DNA of 63,242 bases from Fragilariopsis cylindrus CCMP1102 (taxonomy: Eukaryota > Bacillariophyta > Bacillariophyceae > Bacillariales > Bacillariaceae): contig FMBT01000529.1 of assembly GCA_900095095.1 (NCBI GenBank), forward strand, positions 1 to 63,242, read 5' to 3'. How positions within the stretch are numbered: position 1 is the first letter of the stretch; the number at the start of each line of letters is the position of its first letter. The notes under the pieces are model-generated. The model had not been told where the DNA came from and ran no database searches. It was given only the letters and a program-made list of their open reading frames with translations. Shown here in pieces: positions 48,301 through 59,070 of this stretch. The translations under genes and the position numbers were made by a program.

Positions 48301-50025
48301 TCAGTTACAGGTGCTCGGATTACAAGCTCCGCATACGGTTGGATACTCATCACCTCCTACCTTCTTGCAGGCTCGACTTTCTGTGTAACCAAGATTGGAC
48401 GCCACCCAATCAATTCTTGCTCCACACGTATATCCGTCTGCAATCGAATCCAATACTTGCTGAGTGCAAGATTCGCACTCACATTTAGGAGTGGGAGTGG
48501 AAAAGGGATTTGAGTTGTTACAAGTGCTGGGATTACAAGCTCCGCATACTGCTGGATACTCATCACCTCCTACCTTCTTGCAGGCGTTACTTTCTGTGAA
48601 ACCAAGATTGGACGTCACCCAATCAATTCTTGATCCACACGAATATCCGTCTGCAATCGAATCCAATACTTGCTGAGTGCAAGATTCGCACTCACATTTA
48701 GGAGTGGTTGTCACAGTAGGGCGACTGACCGGTACGTTGGTGGGCGGTGGATTGGTGGGCGTAGAACTAGAAGTCGGCGAAGAAGTTGTTGAGAGACCGC
48801 TTTTACTGGAACTAGAAACTGCACTTCCACCAAAACTCCCAGAAGAACTAGAACCACCAGCTGGCACAGAAGTAGATGGATTGATATTGCCTCCACCACC
48901 GCCTCCAATCGTAACTTCGCACAATTCACGAAACGCTCACTACGAAGAAGAAAAGAAGGAAGAAGAAATGTTAGACCCGGAGAAGAAATATCTATTTGAT
49001 GCTCTCAATTAATATTGTTTTTGTTTGAAACTTACGGGCTGTCACCTGTAAAAAACTCCTTGGAACCGGGAAACTGTTCTGAAGTGCAAGTAGATAGATT
49101 GACTCCACCCCAAAACGTTGACGGTAGATCTGTATTCTTGACTGCAAAATAGTCATAATATCCAGGTGGCGAACATGAATTAGCAGTATAATAGAACCAT
49201 TGGAGCAGAACTTTCTCACCCGAAAGAGAAGGTGGTAATTTGAATTTCATAGAAAACTCATTACCACCAAATGAGCTTCCGCCATAAAAATATCCACGTT
49301 CAGGATGATCTTCATCTGTAGTTATAGACAGTAAAATGTGATCAGAGAACAAGATAAACCAATTAGATTCTTCCGAAATTGAAACTGAAACATTATATCG
49401 CATTTATAGGAATCGGTAGTTCTGTATGTACTAGCACTAACCTTTGGGCATCTGGTAGGAAATATCTTCTACAAATTCTAAAATATGCTCATCAAAACAA
49501 TCCTGAGTAGCCGATCGACCATTGTCGTTGCCAACAGGACATCCTCTAAGCTCCATATGACCAAGATGATGGGATTTTAATTCCACTCCGATTGTGATGG
49601 TATCCGCCACCTCGTACGATGCTTGTGTAATCCAAGGCATAGGTTGTCCAAGAGAATCAAGATATTCGTCGTAGTTGGTACCCTGTTCAGATGTACCTGA
49701 AAATCAAAAGAGTTAGTTGTCGTGTCCAATGATATAAAAGCCTCTATATATTTATATTCTACCTGAAAAATGTTGTAAAAATAACGTGATACGTACCACA
49801 AACTCCTGTGTTTGTATTCAAGCAATGGTAACAATATTCTCTTGGAATAGGCACGCCAGATTCTGATCCATAATCTTTGCCGTTAATATTCGAGTAGTAA
49901 TTTCTGCTGCTTGGTTGAAACATATACCCATGTCCAGACACTCCCAAGATGGAGTTGGTAAACGCAGTAGCTGCTGTAAAAGCAAATACGGATGATGATA
50001 ATGATGATGCGTTAAAAAGTTTCAT
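48301..50025 (-). CDS. Secreted lytic polysaccharide monooxygenase with two C-terminal Cys-rich modules
   Basis: The signal peptide (MKLFNASSLSSSVFAFTAA..., about 31 residues) is followed directly by HGYMFQPSSRN, putting His at the mature N-terminus as LPMOs require. The second histidine-brace region is GVELKSHHLGHMELRGCP. The core ends with VLLQWFYYTANSCSPPGYYD and FVNCAEVTI, typical of the chitin-binding type-4 / AA10-AA15 fold. A Ser/Thr/Pro linker follows, then two copies of a module with CECESCTQQVLDSIADGY, CG.RIDW and CGACNPSTC, probably carbohydrate-binding. Three GT..AG introns are in phase: 49697-49796, 49316-49441 and 48940-49035. A missing G at 48918 breaks the frame at NCA/EVTI just after the last intron. 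Such copper enzymes cut crystalline chitin or cellulose oxidatively; the substrate here is not determinable. Confidence 0.87.
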
Positions 50026-50136
50026 GGTATGATGATGTTGGTTTTTGAATAGAGATAATAATTCGACAGATCTAATTTTTATGAGATTGATGATCAATTT
50101 TCTGACAACTCGTTCAAGAAGAGGAACGTTTGTTGA

Positions 50137-50488
50137 AATGAAAAAGTTCATGAATGGACAAAAGATGACCGACCCAAGATCGACCCAAGATCTACTTGAT
50201 TCATTGTCCGCGACTCCGGCTACAATATGAAACTCCTTCGCTTCTCTTGCTATTGTGTATTCAATGCTTAATATAACGGGCAGATGGGGATAACTCGGTA
50301 TTCAGATTTATTAAACGATAATGAAAAAGATCATGAATGGACAAAAGATGACCGACTTAAGATCCACCCAAGATCGACTTGAGTCATTGTCCGCGACTCC
50401 GGCTACAATATGAAACTCCGTCGCTTCTCTTGCTGTTGTGTATTTAAGAGGTAGATGGGGATAACTCGATATTCAGATTTATTAAACG
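50137..50488. repeat. Tandem duplication of a 170-180 bp segment upstream of the LPMO gene
   Basis: Copy 1 is about 50137-50317 and copy 2 about 50320-50488. Shared landmarks are CATGAATGGACAAAAGATGA, TCATTGTCCGCGACTCCGGC, AGATGGGGATAACTCG and ATTCAGATTTATTAAACG. The copies differ by a few substitutions and a small deletion. They lie 110-460 bp upstream of the LPMO start codon, so probably in its promoter. Confidence 0.9.
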
Positions 50489-50667
50489 TTGATAAATATA
50501 ATTAGACAATTATTATTGCCCAGCTAATCCTTCGCTATGATGCGTAATCCCCGAATTCCGAATCACATTATACTACTGCCATAGTATCTTTATCTATTGA
50601 TGTGTAGTCTCCGATGATGCATCTCCGAAAAATAGGAGTACAAAAGAATGAGATGCCAAAACAGGGG

Positions 50668-50803
50668 GGCGTAATATTGTTGAGTCCCACATCCGTAGTA
50701 CTGTATATTGTATTTCTGGAGTTCATGTCCGAACTTCTTCGTAACGAAAGAACCAATCGAATCAAGCAATCGCCATGGGAGTTTAACCATCACGTAACGA
50801 ATG
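50668..50803 (-). repeat. Dispersed repeat, copy 2
   Basis: Reverse-complement relative of 13921-14008, sharing GGACTCAACAATATTACGCC-type sequence and TTCGTTACG. On the minus strand it can be read as KKFGHELQKYNIQYYGCGTQ, which looks protein-like, whereas copy 1 has stops in this frame. Both could be relics of the same gene or element. Confidence 0.65.
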
Positions 50804-50990
50804 CGTTTTGCTTAATATTGGGTACTGTACCAGGTATCAATCATTTATTGTTTGATATTCATTTCAATCTTAATCTTTGGGACGATCGATATCATGTGCG
50901 ATTAAATTTATTCTCACAACGTCAAATCGCATGAGCTGAACATTCAGCTGTATCGTTTGACTCATTCGAGTCAACTTGTAAAAAAAAATC

Positions 50991-51059
50991 GCGTGCGCGC
51001 TGGGGGATGTGAATTTTCGCTGATCTCGATTTTTTTTTTCAAATCGAGGATGTTCCTGT
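50991..51059. repeat. Left arm of a 2.6-kb inverted repeat
   Basis: Begins GCGTGCGCGCTGGGGGATGT, then GAATTTTCG, an AT-rich hairpin (CTCGATTT...AAATCGAG) and ATGTTCCTGT. The same sequence occurs inverted at 53566-53632. CATGAGCTGAAC-ATTCA lies just outside both arms in the same orientation (about 50928 and 53637). Confidence 0.85.
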
Positions 51060-52023
51060 GAAGAAGAACTGAAGGGTGAATCACATCTTTAAAAAATCAG
51101 AAGCACGTGCACTTTCATAGATATTTGATACAAAAAAGAACATGCATTCCTTAAAGAAGAACAATGATCGCCATGTTCTTTTTTCTGATTGGAAGCTGAC
51201 ACCAAACACATGGTAATTCGCCAGAAAAGGCATTCTTTTGTTTTCTTAACCATGTAAATCTACGTTGTATTCTCATCGGAATTCTTTACTTCGCAAGAAG
51301 TATTAAAAGGAACCAACGCCTAGCCAATAGAAAATCACGACGTATGTCATACTAATCAAAAGACTCGGAAGGTGCTCTTTGACAGTGAAACATTGAAGGT
51401 GCGTCGTATATTATGAATCTAAAAAGTATGTATGCTTCAACATATCACATACTGGAGGCCGAAAATAATCGGCTTGTTCGCACACCGGTACGTCATTATT
51501 GTTCCGTTGATTTGTTTAATTAGATAACTCTATTTCTTAACAATGACATCATCACGTAGTAACACTAGTTGAATGGAATGTTCTTAGTCATTCTCGTAAC
51601 ATGCCCGCGTGGTGGTAGCGCGAGTGCGAACTCGGTCTTATTGTAAAAATGCACGAATCTCATTTATATTACTATCATAAATGTACTCTTGAAGAACACT
51701 ACGTACTGTGTCATACCGGCGATACGCTAATAAAACAGCACATCGGTGAAATTTCAAAATAATTTTGCTTTACTTTACTATGCAGATGTCGATGCATGTT
51801 GTGTCCATGTTTTGGACTGAGATAAAAACTCTGACTAAGAGTTAGTACACGCTAGTTTAGTACTGTACATTACTAAAAAACAAATGCACATAAAAAAAAC
51901 TTACACATAATATTCGTCTCATATTCGTCTCACAAAAAGACAAACACATCAATCATCGCCTTCACTAAGAAAATCAATAAGACTCAACTGCCTCTTCTTT
52001 CATACCAAACCCAAGCCAAAACA

Positions 52024-52893
52024 ATGACATCCACTATTGATATGTCTCTTAACAAGAACACACCTTTCTTGCCAACACTCACCGATGCTGCTTATCGCCC
52101 TTCAGCTTTAGTTGCAAGAACTCCAACACCTTCACCAAATTTATTATTACGAAGAAGATTACAACGATATGGTGCTAATGGACCACCTACCCTTAAGAAG
52201 AGAAAGCGTCACAACGATGATGCTTCTTCTTCGCAATCAACATTCCTTCCGATCAATACAAATCTACCTCTCTTAGATTTTACTGATGATGATAATGATG
52301 ATGAAAGAAGAAGGCAAGCTGATGTCTTCCCTCCACTACCAAGCACCGCATTGAAAAAGCGAAGCAGCAGGAAAAACAATTTCCTCTTTTCTTCTCCGCA
52401 AGACTTTTACCTCCAACAGGAAGTGCAAGTACAAGTACAACCTCGACTTCAACAACAACAGGCTAAAGTTGAAGAAACTCAAGACCTACAAGAACCAGCA
52501 CCAAGAAGAAGGCGAACCAATACTTCTTCCTCTGCCCCTGTTGCGTCTGTAACTCCGTCGACACCGACGACCACGAACACTACTATCGATAATGTTATGA
52601 GTATGACACGTTCGATTAGTCTTCAATTCAGTTTAAGTTTAATGAATCTTGCTTCTGCTAATGGTAGTAACTCAAGTTGCTCGCAACTTCTTCTTCCTAC
52701 CAAAAGACAATCATTGCAAATACCAAAAGCATTATCAACAATGTCATTGGAAGTTAATGGAAGCAATCATAGTTGTAGTGGAAATGAGATGACGATGTTA
52801 GGACAACGATCAAGAAGTCCTGTAACAACCACACTCGATTATCTTGCAAAATCAATGCGATTTCCAGATGTTGCTATTGGTTTATCAATTTGA
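52024..52893 (+). CDS. Ser/Thr/Gln-rich protein of unknown function, possibly nuclear
   Basis: An uninterrupted 289-residue frame is preceded by a plausible 5' leader. It has a basic patch (LKKRKRHNDD), another at RRRR, a Gln-rich middle, and a more ordered end with MSMTRSISLQFSLSLMNLAS and TTLDYLAKSMRFPD. No domain is recognised; basic clusters suggest nuclear import. The gene sits inside the inverted repeat at 50991-53632, but it does not resemble a transposase. It is one of the few long genes in the window with no frame break. Confidence 0.65.
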   Translation: MTSTIDMSLNKNTPFLPTLTDAAYRPSALVARTPTPSPNLLLRRRLQRYGANGPPTLKKRKRHNDDASSSQSTFLPINTNLPLLDFTDDDNDDERRRQADVFPPLPSTALKKRSSRKNNFLFSSPQDFYLQQEVQVQVQPRLQQQQAKVEETQDLQEPAPRRRRTNTSSSAPVASVTPSTPTTTNTTIDNVMSMTRSISLQFSLSLMNLASANGSNSSCSQLLLPTKRQSLQIPKALSTMSLEVNGSNHSCSGNEMTMLGQRSRSPVTTTLDYLAKSMRFPDVAIGLSI

Positions 52894-53565
52894 GAAAAGA
52901 AATCCTGAAAAATGATCACCACACTCTACTGCTGCTCCTGCTGCTGCTGCTAGTAGAAGACGTGAGCGAACGAAAAACAAAATGCGAACACTACGCTACT
53001 GTCGCTACATATTATTATGTACTATCTATATGTTAATTGAAATGTTATAAAACTACATGCTTATATCTATTACTATATCTGAATAATACTTTCTTTTAGT
53101 TATTCGCATCATTCGTACAAACAACATACACTATTAATCATATTGCGGTAGTTCATTGCCTGTAGATAGTTCATTGCGAACCTGACTACGAAGAGCGATG
53201 GGACCAAATGGATATAGTATTTCTTCTTTAGCATTGCTTTTCATTGATGAACAAGAATACTGTACAGGGTGATGATTCATTCGCTGGACGCCGTACGTAA
53301 GAAAATTATTTTCTGTCATTCACCAACTGCAATTACGTACATATTAATGAAACAACTTCCAGAAGCAATGTTTCATTATTAAGTAAGTCATTGAAACAAA
53401 TAAAAAATGCTTGACGGATAATTCTTTCAAGAAGAATACAGTAGAATTAAAGCCTACGCTTCCTTCGCTCACAAACTTACTAACTTCAATTTAATTAAAT
53501 CACGTTGACGCTATATTCCTTATTGGTGTCAGAACAAAAATCAAGCGGAATGAAGTGGCGGTTCG
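52894..53565. other. Intergenic region inside the inverted repeat
   Basis: 3' flank of the preceding gene. A CTG/CTGCTG run lies at about 52930-52950. Nothing else recognised. Confidence 0.5.
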
Positions 53566-53632
53566 ACAGGAACATCCTCGATTTGAAAAAAAATCGAAAA
53601 TCATCGAAAATTCACATCCCCCAGCGCGCGCG
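53566..53632. repeat. Right arm of the 2.6-kb inverted repeat
   Basis: Reverse complement of the left arm: ACAGGAACATCCTCGATTT, then AAATCGAAAATC..., TTCACATCCCCCAGCGCGCG. The match to 50991-51059 is close, with differences mainly in the A/T run and one small insertion. Confidence 0.85.
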
Positions 53633-54156
53633 TCCCATGAGCTGAACCATTCACTCTGTATTTTGCAAGGTTAATAATGCATATGCAACTCCCAATGGAC
53701 TGAATCGATTTCAAAAAAATTCTACGAATGGTACTACACACTAGCTTCAGTATCGATCGAATAATGCGTGTTCAACATCTGCGATCATTGGTAGCGCCAT
53801 CCCTCCTCCTCCTGCTGCCAACGTGAATGCACCGTCATTTGCAACTGGAACAAGGCCGAATCAATCTACTTCCATGGCAAGGCAGCGCCAACCAAAAACT
53901 CTTGATTTGACCCATACCGTTGTCCGATTCAAAATGACGCAGCTTTTATTCATATCGGAAAGAGTTTGAATCTGAACATGGAAGGAGCATGTGTTATAGA
54001 TTGAATTTTCTAAAAATACGCTCGCCGCATGGATTACACAATTCTGATTGCGCAATTAATTGATGTCATGCGAAGATAAATTAGATTAGGAAGTTCACTA
54101 CATAATGGCATCGACTCTTTCAAATCCAACATAATCCTTTGTTTATTAAAATAGTT
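53633..54156. other. Intergenic region right of the inverted repeat
   Basis: Nothing recognised beyond the CATGAGCTGAACCATTCA word next to the arm. Confidence 0.5.
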
Positions 54157-54890
54157 TTATATGCAATTAAGGTGTTTCCTCTTTGATCGATGGTGTTTCC
54201 TCTTTGATCGATGGTGTTTCCTCTTTGATCGATGTAACGTATGATAAAAAGACACGATGTACTCAACTGGAGTCAGAATCTCCTGCTTTAACAAGGCCGC
54301 AATAATGGGTCCAAAGGCCCCAATCCACCCGGTAATGACGGCTGCCAATTGTGAATTCTGAACCGCGTCCTTTTGGTCCTCATTATAAAACTCGTCAGGT
54401 TCACTAGGGCGCACAATGCAGCCAAGCATTGAGAGCAGAGCTGCCTGTAGAAGTAAGGTGATGGCTGCTTCCGGATTGCGGAACAGGAACGCAGCAGCAA
54501 GTGATGTAAATGCAACACAAATATATGCAGCTCCCACTATGATAGGAACACGAAAGGCAGAGATAGAGAGGCATTAGATGGTGTGTGTATGTTTTGATCA
54601 AAACTTCATGTATACGGTAGCTTTATAGCCATTTGTCCACCAGACTTACTAAAAGGAGCAAGGATAAGTAAGCCATCAAACTGATCCTTGATGACAGTAT
54701 CCTTTATCACTGGCTCGAGCACCGGAAAGCTATACAGGGTGGAGTTTCCATTCTCCCGAAGTTCAAAGCCGTCGTAGGATTGGCTGAAATATGATATACC
54801 AGAGATAGCGTAAATGATGCTGTTCGTGATCAATACTATGCGGCAGAAGTAGACCGCCACCCAGGAAAGGGCAAACAATTTGCTCACCAT
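54157..54890 (-). CDS. Small multi-pass membrane protein, function unknown
   Basis: Two exons join in phase across a 113-bp intron (54537-54649, GTAAGT...ATAG) to give APF-MGAAYICVAF. About four hydrophobic segments are visible: ALSWVAVYFCRIVLITNSII, YICVAFTSLAAAFLF, AITLLLQAALLSMLGCIV and AAVITGWIGAFGPIIAALL. Between helices 1 and 2 is a ~50-residue loop, and between 3 and 4 an acidic segment (SEPDEFYNEDQKD). The tail carries a tandem HHRSKRK repeat from a 21-bp DNA repeat at about 54168-54232. No family recognised. No frame break is needed. Confidence 0.65.
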
Positions 54891-56568
54891 ACCGCAGTTA
54901 CTAATACTTCTGAATTACGAGACAAGGTACGATTAATGTGGTTCAAGGTACCGATTAACGTTACCTGGCTCAAGGTCGATTAACGTTACCGATTTGTTTG
55001 TCATTGTATTTTTATTTTTAGGATCATTTGTGACGTGTTTTCCAAGAAGCTGAGTTGACGACACTTGTGTGCGCAGAAACTTTGGTGCGTTACACCCCTC
55101 AAAATATTCTTTGAATTTTCGCGCCGGGGGATCTATTGAAACCATTGAATAAATCTCCACGTGGAATTAGTCATTAATATAAAAACTAAATCATGCCCAA
55201 ATTTTTACTAGTATTTGTTAGTGTAGCATATAATAATAACTTTAGCATGAGTATATACACCTGAAAAGTCTTTTTTGGAAAAATAAACCATGAAGTTTAT
55301 AATTGACCTATTGGATGGAGAATTCTTATAGTCCTTAGTCTCCTAAGCCTGCTGGTATCTCATAATGTAGGCTCACACACGACACACATCATCTTTTTAT
55401 GAGATATCCTGTACCACTCCACTTTCTGGCATTCTAACCCATCCTAGCATGTATAAAGTCCCAATCAGATGGTATAATCTGAACTTAATATGGAGAGGGT
55501 GGATACCTGGACCGGGCTTTGGGGTGCTAGGTATGTGTTCTTCACACTGGAAGGTGGTAAAGGGTGTGATGCAGCCTAGGACATGGGAAACTGGCCCATT
55601 TGGGGGGGGTATGTGACCTAGTACACACTCAAAAAGATGAATTGTCCCAAAGTAAGCACATGGGGTTGACCATATACACCAAAGGGAATATAAACTTGGC
55701 GAGCTATGGGCAGGACCATGCTGATGTGGGCGCTAGAGGGGGAAAACCTGTTTTGGGGCCTAAATGACCCTTTTGGGGGCTTAGCACACCCTGACACCTT
55801 CCTAACCTCCCTAGAGCCCTAAGCAATAGTTGGACCTTGTACCCATAGGTATAATGTTGAGCTTCATATAATTATTCAAGGTTATTAGGTCTGTATTGAT
55901 GGTGCATCATGGCCTTGATTACACGCGCACTTGGCACTTAGAGAAATTGTGTGTTTTAATAGCGGTGGGTTTTGACCCGTGGCAACCCAAATATATGTAT
56001 GATTACTTAAAGTAATGATATAATCCAAAACCTTTATGAATTAGGCTGATGCCTAGCTATTTTATTTGGGACTCAGCATACCTGGTTTGGGCTTGGTAGC
56101 ATCTCAAATATTTTTGCAACATTTGCATTTTGGGCCATTTTATGTCTATTCTATTGTTCCCTGCCCCACTACACCACCAATATGGCAAATGTTCCAAGCA
56201 TTGCAGGTGTATTTTGACCATATGTATATATGGAAGGTATCTGGGTGTTCAAACCATGGTCCAATTCCTTTTTTTGATGTTGTGGCAGCCTATTTCTGAA
56301 TGGTACTTTTGGGCATGGAAATATGACATGTTGGCCAATATGCAATGTTTGTGTTCTGGAGGCAACAATAAGGTAAGTATGAGGGATCATGACCCTTGGT
56401 TCATCCCCTATGGGTATGGTATGGATGACTGGGTGGTATTTTGGTGCACCATGGTGGTTGTAGAACCTAAGGAGAAGTTATTCATATTATCACCTAAGGA
56501 GAAGTAAGTTATTCTGGAGAATTTATCAGAATTACTTTAGTCAAGTGATGATGAACCACCAGGGATGG
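54891..56568. other. Intergenic region, compositionally distinct
   Basis: A short minus-strand open frame at 54933-55160 could be an upstream exon of the preceding gene, but nothing proves it. From about 55300 the sequence has more G runs and long words such as TGGGCATGG and CTTTTGGGGGC than the rest of the window and lacks gene-like frames. It probably belongs to the repeat block that continues to 58700. Confidence 0.5.
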
Positions 56569-57425
56569 TAGGAAGCAATCACAATACTCTGTGGATGTTT
56601 GCGCACCTGCCTCATCTGATGTTGTCCTCTGCAACCCTTTCAAATAAGATTTTTTGTTGTTCATTTTGTTCATAAATCATGTTATTTTTGTGCCTACCTA
56701 CCACACCAACGGAATGTATTATCATTCCTCAACCAAATAAAACAAAAAAGTGGTAGGAGGCAACTACAATGTTCTAGTATACTAGAAGAGTGTTAGTGCA
56801 CCCAGCACAGAAGGTGTTGTCCTCTGCAACCCTTTCAAATAAGATTTTTTTGTTCATTTCTGATCATAAATCATGTTATTTTTGTGCCTACCTACCACAC
56901 CAACGGAATGTACTATCATTCCTCAACCAAATAAAAAAAGTGGTAGAAGGCAACTGCAATGATCTAGGATGCTATGAGAATGCTAGTGTACCCAACTCAG
57001 AAGGTGTTGTCCTCTGCAACACTTTCAAATGAGATATATTGTTGTTCATTTCTTGTCAAAAATCATTTTGTTTGTGTACCTTCCACAACAGCGGATTGTA
57101 AGTTATTCAACAACCACAGGAATAGAAAAGTGGTAGGAGGCAACTGCAATGTTCTAGGATGCTATGAGAATGCTAGTGCACCCAACTCAGAAGGTGTTGT
57201 CCTCTGCAACACTTGACTTTCTTGAAAATGAGATATATTGTTGTTCATTTCTGGTCAAAAATCTTGCTGTTTGTGTGCCTGCTGTGCCATGGCAGCGGAC
57301 TGTAAGTTATTCAACAACCACAGAAACAAAAAAGTGGTAGGAGGCAACTGTAATGTTCTAGGATACTATAAGAATGCTAGTGCACCTGACCTAGAAGGTG
57401 TTGTCCTCTGCAACACTTTCAAAGG
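56569..57425. repeat. Tandem repeat, four full units of 185-204 bp and one partial
   Basis: Units begin TAGGAGGCAACT-like at about 56569, 56754, 56944, 57134 and 57338. Each contains GAAGGTGTTGTCCTCTGCAA, a TTGTTCATTTC word and an AAAAGTGG end. Units 1-2 and 3-4 are more alike within pairs. The partial fifth unit runs directly into the gag-like remnant, so the array may be part of the same element. Confidence 0.9.
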
Positions 57426-58190
57426 AGATATTTTAGAAAATGATCATGCATGCATTCAAGGACTATCACTTCTTGGAATTACAGGATGATTATTTAGACA
57501 TTGTGGGATACACTGCAATCGAATTGTTTGATCTTCTAATGGACCAGTATGTCCAACCGGAAGATGTGGCAGATCAGGTAACAGTACTACTACTACACAA
57601 AACCCTTGAACAAAACTACGACCCAATTAAGAGCCCAAATGTACAACAAACTGGCACAAGATGCAAGGAACACTCTTGAATCATCAAATGAAACAATTGA
57701 TGAGGCAAAGCAACCCTCATCTGTCATGAACTCAATCAGTTCAAAGAACATATTGATTTGAAAATAGACATTAGAGAGTGGAAACAGCAGCCAAAAGGAA
57801 ACAAGACATGGAGGAAATTCAAACCCCCACTTCACCAAGGCAATCAATGACAACAAAAGTGATGCAGGAACCCTCAAAGCAATCGGAATTGCTATCGGAA
57901 TTACTAGCAACAATGGAAGCAACTGAAAAGACTGATCTACTGCAACAACAGACAGCACAACTGTGTGCTGCGCTCATGGCAAAACAACTACCACATACTA
58001 ACAGATAAAATCAACAGACTTGAAAGTGGTAGTGGAGGATAAGTTGGAGGCAGCGGCCGCCAAGGCTACAGGTCATTTGGTAGCAACAGCTTCCCAAAAA
58101 CAATGAGATGGCACCAGAGCAACCAGGAGATAGGATAATGACAACTACTGTTGGAGGACTGCACGCACAATTCACTTATAAAATTCTAGA
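57426..58190 (+). pseudogene. Retrotransposon gag-like remnant
   Basis: The broken frame contains FLELQDDYLDIVGYTAIELF and then LLMDQYVQPEDVADQ, NYDPIKSPNV, and later IREWKQQPKGNKTWRKFKPH with FTKAINDNKSDAGTLKAIGI. Further on come Gly/Ser-rich sequence (GGSGRQGYRSFGSN) and DNDNYCWRTARTIH, like a decayed zinc-knuckle region. This order (L.EL.D...GY...T..EL...L...Y, then W...P...KTW..FK.HF..A) is what I know from gag-like proteins of retroelements in algae. Frame changes occur at least near 57640, 57740 and the C run at 57824-57828. No reverse transcriptase follows. Confidence 0.6.
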
Positions 58191-59070
58191 TTGATGGTGC
58201 ATTGTTTGTGGTCTGATGATGATGATCTCAGAGTGACAATATAACCCCCCCCCCCAACAGTCCAACAAATTTAAACAAATTAGGGGTATGACTCAGCAAC
58301 GCACTCAATCTAGCTAGAGGTCCTACTTAGCTACATTTATTGAGGTTTTTTTTTGAGCTGCTGCATAGCATGATGCACTATTAATAGGCCAGTCTCACAT
58401 TGACATTCTACAGTGACAAACCAAGACACGGCAGATGTGGAGTACAATAATCGCGTGGGACGACTGGATATCATATCCATCATCCCAATATAATGTGATG
58501 GTCATTGTCACCAGTCATAGACTGAGTAAGTGATGGCAAAGAATGATCATGGATGGCCAACTAGGATGCCAGTAATGATGGTTCCAAAGAGTCCTGGAAA
58601 TTTTACATGGATACTGTCATTGATGGTCATTGTATCCAGATTCTACGGAATTGTCAAATACATCCTTACTTAAGAACAATGTAAATAATTATAGATACCA
58701 AGCTGCCATTTTAAGAAGGAGTGTACGCTGACCTACCGTGAAAACCGACAAAGAACAGTCGGCGCAACAAAAAGTACGTATCCTACTATACCTATTGCCC
58801 TAACATAAGCTTATCATAACGATTTGATCGCGGAAGAAGATTGCGGCAAAACGTGATCATCACGCCGAAATGGGCTGTTATAGGAAAAGGCAACACATCC
58901 AAGCAACGATCTCAATCACATCACCACCACAGCAATCGAAACAACTGTACCTCCCAACAGTAGTCGACCAAATAAACAGTCTAGCAAACAGGCAGCTCCG
59001 TGTGCACATATTAGTCATACTCAGTACTATCAGTACAGGATAGTGTGCCGCATTACCGCATCACACAATC
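58191..59070. other. Intergenic region, possible element remainder
   Basis: A poly-C run lies at about 58246-58254. A short reading at 58420-58490 (TNQDTADVEYNNRVGRLDII) has no stops, but is too short to assign. From 58900 the sequence returns to the AT-rich style and should hold the channel-gene promoter. Confidence 0.45.

Noticed and set aside
49422..49441. A 20-bp intron in the LPMO gene
   Set aside because: GT and AG are present, but 20 bp is too short. Using the next acceptor gives a 126-bp intron and restores PKDEDHPERGYFYGG.
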